Source: Pyrenula massariospora
Lineage: Eukaryota > Ascomycota > Eurotiomycetes > Pyrenulales > Pyrenulaceae
Assembly (NCBI GenBank): GCA_021030905.1
Contig: JAGFMI010000002.1
Span: forward strand, 1,860,001-1,924,000
Direction of reading: 5' to 3'
DNA length: 64,000 nt
The translations under genes and the position numbers were made by a program. A model generated the notes under the pieces. That model was not told where the DNA came from and made no database searches. It saw nothing but the letters and a program-made list of their open reading frames with translations. This document shows, one piece after another, positions 1-10,465 of this stretch (positions are counted from its first letter, which is position 1; each line of letters starts with the position of its first letter).

Positions 1-1393
1 AAGGACTTTCGAGGATACAGCTTTCAGCCTTGTATGTGGCACTGCCTTACCCTTTTCTGTGATAAGGGATCCCAACTTCGTCCAAAAGCTCTTCAGCCAG
101 GCGACGTGAGCTTTCAAGCTTTGATCGAGCCTTCTGAAGCAGATTCTTGATGAAAGCACGGTCTTCAAGCATGCTGGCCGCAAGGCCCATGGATATCTCA
201 GACGGGGAAGAAAAACGACTTGAGGATGAATGATCAGCGAGCGCTTCGGTCACCTTCTTGTCAGGGATACAACCGAGAACACCCACCAGAGAGCCCTAGT
301 TGCTATTGAAAAGTCCTCGTTCCTCGTGATTAGACATCCTAAACGAATACCACCGGCTCCAAAGTCCTTGGACATCCCGTAGAGGACGTGGACAAGGCTT
401 GAAGCGATATACCGCTGGATATCGATCGACAGAACCGAAATAAATTTCTCCGAGGACGATTCGTTAAACTTCTGGTAGGTGCTCAAGGCGTAGATTTCGT
501 CGCTGATAATATGGATCTGCTTTGACTGACAAAACTCCATCAAGGAAATCAAAGCCTCTCGAGTGTAACATTGACCTATACCGCAAATTTAGAGTACGCT
601 ACAAGTCTAATCACGCCTGTCACATAAGATGGCTTATGTTCCCAGTATGTAAGAAGAGGGTGGAAACTGCACCTAAAGGATTGTGCGGGTTACATAGTAA
701 AAGCGCTTTGACGGTGATGCCATCTTCTTTGGCTCGATCATACGCTCGAGAGTAGTGCTGGACACAATTTGGCGAGAATTGATCTGCATTTGCAAAGGTA
801 GTGATGATTTGGGAGATACTGTGCCAAGTCTTTTATTAACCACACCTATAGCCACGCTGGAAACCTGTGCTACCTTGTTCTTGTGACCATATCTCTACCG
901 AAGCTACCGTAGTTTGGGCTACCGAGCAGGATCGCGTCTCCCTCGGATTCGCAAGTGAGAAATGCACACACTTCATTTAGGTCGGTGACACCGGCACTAA
1001 AGGTGATATCTTCAGCGTTCAGCGGCGAACAGGGTCTGAAATATTCATTGATATGATTGGCCATGGCCTTTCGTAAGCGGTACGTCCCAGTATATCCCTC
1101 GCCATATGCGAAACATGACTCGTCAAATTTCTAGATTAATTAGCTCTCGCACGCTGGACAGTAGTCGGGCTACACCGCGTACATAATGAGCGTTTGCGAA
1201 TCTCGTAAGATCGTCGTGTAGAAAATGCTACTATATCGTAAGTAGCTGAAGCTTACCTCTGTGGGCAGTAATGTACATTTTCTGCCATGGCGAGGTCCAC
1301 GATACCGGAGGGATTATTATCAGGGTCGTATAGATTCAGTTTTCCGTGCTCATAGCCAATTTGCGCGTATTTCTGTCCTCTCGTGGAGATCAT
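1..1393 (-). CDS. ACC-synthase-like PLP-dependent aminotransferase (3' end outside window)
   Basis: Fold-type I PLP enzyme of the fungal 1-aminocyclopropane-1-carboxylate synthase-like group (aminotransferase class I/II). Six exons join in phase on the minus strand: 1257-1393, 1183-1201, 874-1130, 673-818, 287-575 and 51-218; a GTAAGG donor at position 50 shows that the gene continues beyond the window. Visible landmarks, N to C: ISTRGQKYAQ start region, AMAENV, YGEGYTGTYRLR, NPHNPLG (cofactor and substrate region), SDEIYA, and GMSKDFG with the presumed PLP-binding lysine, then SPSEIS and LLDEVGIPYH. No premature stop occurs in the spliced frame. Exon 2 is only 19 nt. The family includes true ACC synthases and aminotransferases of secondary-metabolite clusters, so the substrate is not known. 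Confidence is high for the family and moderate for the microexon. Confidence 0.85.
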
Positions 1394-2509
1394 GGTGCTT
1401 TGAGACTCGAGTGCCGCTCAGAAACCAATTATGCACGTAGTTCATTAAAGGTAGTCTTTTAGGACTGGAAACCTCGAGCTTGGTCAATGAGGTAGCGCAG
1501 GATGGATGGGAGAAAAAGACGTGGCTAAGGGCACAATTACGGGCGCTGAAGTCCGGTCATTTTTGGCCTCTAGCTTTCCGCGGGAGGGTCGGGGCATCCT
1601 TGCTCCAAGTTGGTTTGTCTTTGTAGCAAGTCGATCGAGTTGTTCGAGGCGCCGTGCGAATCCTTCGAAAGGCGCGGGGTAATGCGTCGGTGAAGGAACA
1701 ATTGGGGGTAATTATTGTTCTAGGCTAACTAAGGTACCTGGAGGATGCAGCTGGCTGCCAAATCCCTCCAAATTGTGAGCTAACCGCATTTGGTAAGCAC
1801 TGCATCCGAGGCAGCTCCGATGGGCGGTCTCTCATCGCCTTGCACGGGGAGATAATCCGTCGCCATTGAGATCCGGCATGATCCATGCGGTTGAAAGGGT
1901 CGCAAGAGATTCAACCGTCTTGTCGGCCTCGCCAAAAAGCCAATGAATTATTTCGGCGGGCCAATACCCTGTTCGCGCCAAACCATGCTGTTTCATGCGA
2001 GGCGCCGTCAGCCTCATGGCCCGTGTTCGCCCAAAGTGTGGTGGAGAGGGCGCTTGTCTACCTCGACGCTCATTTTTTCTACTCTTCCCTTTTTATTGCT
2101 TCCAAATTGCTCGCATAGTTCACAGATAAGCGCTGTGCTTTTGTAGTGCGGGCAAAACCTAGATCACACCGACGTGTAGGGGAGCGAGCGGCTATCAGCC
2201 TGTCGAAGCAACGTGCCTGCAATACGAATGGACCTCAACCTACGCGACCAGGTTCTCGATCAGCAAATCGGGCGCTGATGTTTTCAAATTTATACTTGAC
2301 CAAGGCATACATAACGCAAAAGGCGCAACACAGCTTCAAGAAAGCACTGCAGTCCCTCTAGAGGCGTCCTTGCATCTAGATCCGATAAAGAAATAGTATA
2401 AGATTAGTGGCTTCTTTCTCCCTTGCCAACCTTCGATCCTACGATGCATTGAAACTAAAGCATCGACCGTTTCTGGACCTCATTGTGAACAGGAGATAGC
2501 CTGCACAGC
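1394..2509. other. Intergenic, no gene recognised
   Basis: This stretch separates the diverging ACC-synthase-like and NLR genes and presumably holds both promoters. The short ORFs on both strands (for example at 1885-2118 and 2146-2361) have no recognisable motif. No RNA gene or repeat was seen. Confidence 0.5.
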
Positions 2510-5500
2510 ATGGCTGATCTGCTGTCTCCAGCCGCGAGCATTGCAGGATTGATATCTCTCACAGAGGTCGTGTTCCGAAGGACGTACAAGTTCATTCGCA
2601 ATGTGAAGAATGCTGAAAAAGAGATTGCAGATCTTTCCGCGGCGTTTACGGATCTCTTTGGGGTCCTCAACAGCATCAAGCTTGTGGTCTCCGAACTGGA
2701 GAGAGCCGACTCAATGCCAGGACTGAGCCAGAGGGCGATTACCAATTGTAGCAAGACACTAGACGAATTGAGGGCAAAATTGAGTCATTTCGAAACACCG
2801 GAAACCACAAGCCGTAGCCCTCATCGGCCAGGCAGTCACAATTTGGATGGGTCAGATAGTCATATGCTGAACGGCACCGACAACCGAGTCGGGGATGGCT
2901 TCGACAGTACCATTCAAAATACCGCCGATGGCCATGACCATAAAAGAGTGCGATTTCTGTCGTTGTCTTCCAAGTGGAAATGGCCCTTTTCGCGGTCAGC
3001 TACGATGGATTTGGTGCAAAAGATCCATGACCACAAGGCGGAGCTTGCTATGACGCTTACTGCAGAGAATGTGAAGTTGACTGTGGAGCTCCTCAATCAG
3101 TCAAGATCACTCCGATCTGCTCTGAAAGAAACATTCGATTTAATGGAAGCGGAGACAAAGATTGCTATGAACAGGAGAAGAGAGGATTGTCTCCACAGTC
3201 TCAGCCCCGTCAAATCATTGAACACACATCGAACGAACAATTACTTGCGACACAAAGATACAGGTCTGTGGTTTCTCGAAAGCAGCGAATTTCAAGCCTG
3301 GCTCTCTCAAACAAACGGGACACTCTGGGTCTATGGCATACCAGGGGCTGGCAAGACTATCCTGGCATCTGTAGCCATCCAAAACGTTCTAGAAATACGG
3401 ACAGGGTCTGCAGATAACAGCGCGATTGTATATTTCTACTGTGACTATAAAAACGGTGACACGCAACAGCCGATCAATGTTCTCGGTTCTTTAGCACAAG
3501 AAATTGCCCGTCAAGACGAAAGATCCTTTGAAAAGCTTGAAATTTTCTTGAAAAGGCATAAAATTATGGAGGGAAACCGCTTGACAAATGCTGACAGTTT
3601 AGAGCTTGTTAGTCTCATCACTACTATGAGCGAAGATTTTGATGATATTTCCATTCTTGTCGACGGGTTAGATGAATGTGGTGACAAGGCAGAGGAGATG
3701 ACTAGCCACTTGGCTTCGGTGAATAAGTCGACATCAAATGTAAGGGTGTTTCTATCAAGCCGTGACTTGCCACAGATCAGGGAACAGCTCGAAAGCTTCA
3801 ACAAAATTTCTATCGCCGCACGGAATAGTGATTTGAAGCTCTATGTCGGGTCTCAGATTGAGGAGCGACTCATGCCAGGCAGTATCAAACGGTTACGTCT
3901 GAAGGATGTCTCATTGAAGGGCAAGATTATGGACAAGCTCGTGGAAGGCGCTCAAGGAATGTAAGTGCTTGCTATTTTACAAACTTTACATGCGCCTTTT
4001 ACGCTACTCGAGAGTGACAGTGACCTCCCTGGTGGCAAAAGGCAATACAACCATTGTTACTTGTTGATATCAAACTTTTGTTGTCAGCCAGCCCTGCTTT
4101 CTTTGTACACAGCGCAAAGAGGCTTCAATTTCTATTCCAATATTTGTTTGTAATCGCCCAGATCGCACACTAACTCCAGCAGGTTCCGATGGGTGGCCCT
4201 ACAAATGGATATCATATCCGACCAACCGTCAGATAAGGCCATATTGACATCTTTGCAATCACTCCCTTCCGGGATCTCCGCTTCATACGGACGTATTCTA
4301 CGCGGGATCAATCAGAAACCGGAGTCCATTCGCCTATTGGTACGTCGAACTCTACGATGGATCGTTGACCAAGGGCGTATGAATACCGCTGCGCTATGCG
4401 AGGCGATTGCTATTGAACTAGGATCTACTCGGTCGGATCCCCAAGCTACCATCGATATTGAAACCGTATTACGATATTGCGGAAGTTTTGTACGAAAGTC
4501 TTGGGAAATCATTGAGTTGGCTCATTTCACTGTTCAAGAATACCTGACTTCATCGGAACTAGACAGCGACCAAGAATTGGCATTATTCCGACATGATACA
4601 GCAACAGTCAATCGTTATATGGCTTGCACGTCTCTAACGTACCTTTGCTACGACGATTTTTCATCTCCATGCATCAACTTCAAGAATCTCATGGATCGAG
4701 AGAGCAGCTTCCCATTTAGACCTATCGCAGTGTCACAGTGGAAGCGGTGGATCGCAGATCAAGAAGACGATATCGCCTGCTCACAATTGGAGCGAAAACT
4801 CTTTAGCAAACCGCAACGAGGCAACCTGTATTCTTGGGCACAAGATTATCATCGTTACCGAAGGGGGGGTTCAGGCCGCCGACAACGCAGTAAGTTCTAC
4901 AATTTTGATTCTTTATGTGAAAGCTTCTGTCGGTTCATAACTTCTTTTAATGTGGTGGGCAAACACATGACATTCTTAATATTGCTTCCTGTCCATCGTT
5001 GTTTAGTAGACCATGCAAGTTTAATTACCTATTTACATCGCGTGGAGAGGTCTCCGTGGTGGCATCCGCAGCGGTGATATTTGTTCCAAAAGTTTTGGCG
5101 CTCTCTGCGATTTTGAAAAATCTAATCATGTTGCCTGCTGTCTAAGACCGCTCGATGAAGCTTCCTTGCATGCACTGACCACTGCCATGAACGTGGACAA
5201 TGCTGACCGATCATGACACAGGCAAACAAATTTCCGAAAACTTGGATAACTTCTATCAATTCGTTACACCTTTACACTACGCCGCGGTGCTTGCGCTGCC
5301 GAATCTATGCCAATGAGTGTTGCGAAATGGCTATCAGACATCGTCGTCAAACAAGATACCGTCTCCATATTTTTGCGCTATTTTAGGCTCTGGTGTTTTG
5401 GATAGCTCGATTGATTGGTCGGGAATCTTCTACTATGATAGGAACCCAGCCGAAAACGTACAGAAAGTCATCGACTGCCTCATAAAAGCTGAAGTCAAAA

Positions 5501-8500
5501 TCGAAGAACAATGGATCGAAGACGGCGAACGTCGGGCTTCGATCCTGTACGTCGCTTACAGGTGCTATCGGGGAGCGTCTGGAACAGCAATCTTGCGCAG
5601 CCTCATTCAAGCCGGATGTCATTGTTATCCAGATTTTCTGGAGGAGTTTTCTGGAATGGGGCGCGTTTTTGAAGGTCTGCCTCCGGCGGAACAAGCACTT
5701 GCCTGGGACATAAGACCTGAACACCTTCACGAAAGTAGTGAAGAAGCATTCGTCTCATTGCGCATGAGACTGGAACACTGGCAGAATGAACGCGAGGCGA
5801 AGGCTTATCAATCTCTGTTTAATGGACTCTCTAGCAACGCAGATATGCTTCGTTTAGGCTTTCTTCAGGCTGCGTCTGAGGGCTTCCTAGACGTAATCGA
5901 GCGCTTACTCATTGAGGAGGCCATGGACCCGAACACTCATGACTCCAATGGTAACACAGCGTTGCACCTATCCATTATTCATGAACAGCCTTTGGTTGCC
6001 GAATGCTTGTTGAAGCATGCAGCGTCCTTAGAAATGTGCAACATAGATGATTTGACTCCCATCCTCATCGCAGCCCAGCAAGGCAGCCAAAAGTGTTTGC
6101 AACTGCTTGTTCAGCAAGGGGCGGATATACGCACAAAAAGCCAACAGTCTCAAAACATACTGCATCTAGCCACATCAACGTACAGCTCTGACCATACCTT
6201 CTGGGATCTCTTACTAGCCACGTTTCAGGCTCATGATAGCTTCGTCAACGAGGAAGACAAGCAGGGATTGACCCCATTAGCCATCGCAGCTCAGAAGCAG
6301 CCTCCTTTCGTGCTCGATTGCTTACTGGGAATGGGAGCCAGCATGGAGTGGGCGGACAAAGAAGGACGAACAGCTCTTCATTTAGCGGCCTTAAATTGCA
6401 ACGACAAGGCTGTCAGATTTCTAATCGGTAGAGGCATGGACCCAGCGGTCAGAGATAATGATGGTTTCAATACCCTTCAACATGCGATAGCTTCAAATCT
6501 GAGTAACAACAACGCCAGCATTTTCGACTATCTTATCGAGAAGAATGCTGCTCTAGTAGAGGGCACCACACCGCAAAGTTCGGCCATCGACTTGCTTGTC
6601 AGGACACATGTCCTCAAAGGCTTCCACACCTGGGAGAGTGCACTCGAATCCCTGAGCAAACATAGTACTGGCTTTGCAGCTCACCTCCTTCGCAGATACT
6701 GTACGGCTGATGTATTTGTTAATGACGCGTGCTCAACAGAATTCCTACGATTCGTCACACTCATGCTCAAAAAGCCGGAGCATGGTGTAGATAGCGAATG
6801 CGCGATTCATTGCATTGGCTTATTATTGACAGCACTGCAGCCTAACATATATTACTTCTCCAACTTTGCCACTAACGTAATTGAAATGATTCTTACGCTT
6901 ATTGAATTGGTATCAGAAAGCGACTTGGCGACTTTGAAAAACGGTGGTGGTAGGAACAGGTCACTGCTTTGCGCTGTTGCTATGTATGGCGAAGTGTCTA
7001 ATCTAGAGAAACTTTTAGACATCGGTCTGGATATAAATGAGACTGGCGAGGATAAGGTCACGCCACTTGCTGGTGCTTGTGCAGCGAAACGTATAGATAC
7101 TACCAAATTCCTCGTTGAGAAAAATGCAGACGCCACTCTGAAGGACAAATGGAACTACGCTCCGGTTCACTGGGCCGCCGCTAATGGAAGCCTGCACGCA
7201 CTGGAGCTCCTGGCAGAGCAAAAACCGTGTTGGGCAGATACTTGCACTATGCATTTTCGCGGGTATGGGGTTTTGAAACTCAAGGTCCTTCATCTAGCCG
7301 CAACCTCCGATCTTTCATGCGTGAAATATCTTCTAGAAGGAGACCCAGTATTTGATATCAACGACGCCACAAACGGACCCACGGTCTTGTGTGTTGCTGC
7401 AATGGCTGGCAAGTCACAGATAGTCACCTTCTTGCTCGAAAAGGGCGCAGATTGTCTGAAGCCTGACAAGGAGACACTGCTGACGCCGCTTCACGTCGCT
7501 GCTAACCTTTCAAACGTTGAAATTGTCGAGAAGCTGGTCAACGCAGGGGCTGACGGGCAGGCAATCGACAAGTATGGATTGAGTCCATGGATGTACGCAA
7601 TCTGGGCCGGCAATCAAGAAATTGCGACCCTGCTTGACCCTACAGTCAATGCTAAAGGTGAGTCATGAACCATAGTCCGATGGCAAGTAGCTCACCAATA
7701 CCAGGACAAGAATCTTCGATACCTCCCAGGGTTTCTCGGACCATCCCTCAGAATAGTCTCCAGAAAGCATTAGCCTCCGGCATCGAGAATAATAATCTCG
7801 ATTTCTGCAGGTCTGTGATCGGGCAAGGCGCTGATCTGTCATTGCCCTGCGACGAGTGCGGAAAATGCACGCCTTTACTTTATGCGCTACGCTGCCAAAG
7901 TCCACAGATAGCGCTTTACATCATCACACACGGAGGTTCTCTTAGAAATACCACATGTAGCCACCACCGCTGGCGCGGATATAATGCTATGCATTACAAT
8001 GCACACGACGGCGATACCGAGGCCTTCGAAGCAATTTTGAATAGAGATCCGAGATTCCTATTCGCACAGACTGCAGTCCACCCTGTTCACGTGGCCATAC
8101 TTAACCAGCGGAATGACTTCTTGGAATTTGTGTTGAAAGCTTCGGCTCTCTGGGAAGCGATTGGTAGGAACTCAGGGCCCGCTGACCCCCAGACAGTACA
8201 AACCAATGGTACGCTTGATAGGGCCGGATGGATGGGAGAAGAGCCCCAGGAGAAATTTGCTCTTACCGGTCCTTCCTTGGTCGATGTGCCATTGAATGCA
8301 TCCGCAAGCAAGTTTGTCTGGAGCCTTCCAGCCGGCAAGACAAGCGACAACTTTACTGACGGGTCAACGCCGCTCCACTGCGCTGTCTCAGTTGGTAACG
8401 TTGACGCCATCCGCATACTTCTCAAGGCTGGAGCTTGTGTTGACCACCCTGATAAGAGCCTCGTCACCCCATTACATCTGGCGGTAAGGAATCATCAGTA

Positions 8501-9275
8501 CGAGATCGCGAACGTCCTGCTAGATGCTGGCGCTAATCCCTGCTCTTATAATATCAGAGGCCAACTTATCCGCTTGGACGCATTAGATATGCTGAATCAG
8601 GACGATCCGTTGCTTCGACGTCTCTGGCCTGAGAAGAATGACGTTGACTTAGGTGGTGTGCCTGCTATTGCAATATTACAGCTTCTCGCTTCTGGCGGCT
8701 TAGACCTACCCTATTTCGACAAGGATGTTATGATGAATTGGGCTTGGGGGAACGGACCGCACGCCGTGTGGTCATACCTGCTCCACTCTGGTTGGGATCT
8801 TGCGACAGACTCGCCTGTCTTCGGAAGTCCGTTGCATCAGAAATGGACGGAAACAGGTAGAATATCTGTTCTCCGGCGCCTCATAAAGAGGCTTGGACCA
8901 GAGCAGTGCGCTCGATTGCTCAACCAAAAGCCAGAATCGGAGGGCAACGGCACACCGCTATACCAGGCTGCAGTTGCTAATGGCTGCCAATATGCGGAAC
9001 TCATGATCAAGCATGGTGCTGGTCTCGACGTCATTGGAGGAAGGCTGGGAACTCCGTTGATGGCTGCGGCGAAGATGGGACGTTTAGCTATGGTGAAACT
9101 GTTAATTGACTCTGGTGCTTCCGTCTGCTACCAGCTCGAGGGCAAGTGCTTCAGTGTTCTCGAAGAGGCAAAGCTATTCCCCGAGATTGTGAGGTGGTTG
9201 CTTCTTGGCCGGTGGACGAGATGGAGATTCCTAGAATGGAATGAGATGGCAAATGAATCGGAACAAGTCATATGA
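2510..9275 (+). CDS. NACHT-ankyrin NLR-like (STAND) protein with one in-frame TGA
   Basis: Best model joins 2510-3960, 4183-4889, 5222-7657 and 7705-9275 (2,055 codons, all phases consistent). Residues 1-65 match the helical N-terminal domain common in fungal NLRs (ASIAGLISLTEVVFRRTYKF). A NACHT ATPase follows, with Walker A GIPGAGKT at 276-283 and Walker B ISILVDGLDE near 380-389, then the post-NACHT region (GMFRWVALQMD) and a long ankyrin-repeat array (for example NGNTALHLSII, GRTALHLAALN, TPLHVAANLS, STPLHCAVSV). The GTGAGT donor at 7658 and CCAG acceptor at 7704 remove a 47-nt intron and unite two long ORFs. Oddity: codon 5314-5316 is TGA where the ankyrin pattern (ALPNLCQ-stop-VLRNG) suggests tryptophan. 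The 332-nt second intron is the weakest part of the model. The family mediates non-self recognition in other fungi; the role here is inferred. Confidence 0.8.
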
Positions 9276-10465
9276 CAAATCAGGAACAATGCCGAGGAAT
9301 GCGATCGGACACGTGTTGAAGGACCCAAATCTTTATACGGAGGAACGGACTGAGGAGCGCTGCAAAAATTTTGATTTGGTGCCAGACATTTACAATGGAT
9401 CCATGTAGCAAAGCAGTCCTTAAGCTTGTGGAGCCGAGCGAGGATATCTGCCCGAAATATGTGCTTATTCATAGATCTTAGCGATTGATTGTATATTCAC
9501 CCTTGGCCGGCCCATGAAATGATAGGAATAAGCCAGTTGTGCGGCGGTCTTATCGCAATTGCGATACATATACCGTCCACTATGCTACCTTTCCCAATGC
9601 CAACGTTTCAGACTCTTACTGCTATACCGTACTAGAACCGGCAAGGACATCTTTCTCGTATCTGTACTATGCCCACAGCGAAATGGCACGGTTTTGCACA
9701 GCGAGAGGGTTCAAGCACTGCACCAAAGAGATTGGTGCTTTCAACGAATGAATCGCTTGAGCACGGGAGTTCTAAGCACCATAAGACTTCATCACGGAGA
9801 GTCAATAAAATGAGGATCTCTCTACGTTCAGAGCCGGTAGTAATGCGACGGCTTTCCTTCGCTGTCTGCGGGAAGAGTCATTGGGTTAAATAGGCTTTTG
9901 TTTTGGGGACTAATTTGACATTTTCAGCTCTTTTCCAGATGTAGGATTAGAATGCCTAAGATTAGACGCAGATTGAATAGTGTACTAGTCCTTGACGATG
10001 TGGACAGATCGTGCAGCGGAGAGACGATTTGAGGTCACTGCATTTTGGTCGGTACCTCTCCATACAAATATGTGCGAACGCCCGAGCGAGGGAAGGCCGC
10101 CCCGGCAGTGCCTGCCTTTCTCTGTGCCAAGGCATCACGAATTTCGCATATTACACACGTCGTGGTGCTCATCAATCTCTGCCTTTAGGCAATTTGTGAT
10201 CGCAATACTATCCCTAGAGGCCGAGGCGCTTGGAGGAGCGCTGAGGGTTCGAATTACTTTCTCTAAAACGAGAGATTTTAGTGCGGACCCCCAACGGCAG
10301 AAAAGCCGTCGGTTATTACAACACCTCTTCAATAGATTAAATTTGAATTGAACAGCTGCACAAGAGACTCCGTAAATACTCATCCAGAATTTCCTGACCA
10401 TAGTCATTAGTTCGATTTGAAGACTAAATACAGACGACTCCCAACCACCACGTTTAGAAGAGATT
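9276..10465. other. Intergenic, no gene recognised
   Basis: About 1.2 kb between two plus-strand genes. Only short overlapping ORFs are present in several frames, none with a recognisable domain. The last 100 bases probably form the 5' leader and promoter of the 834-codon gene that follows. Confidence 0.5.

Noticed and set aside
7665-9275. Independent ankyrin gene starting at the 7665 ATG
   Set aside because: The ATG lies inside a phase-correct GTGAGT...CCAG intron; joining continues the upstream ankyrin array.
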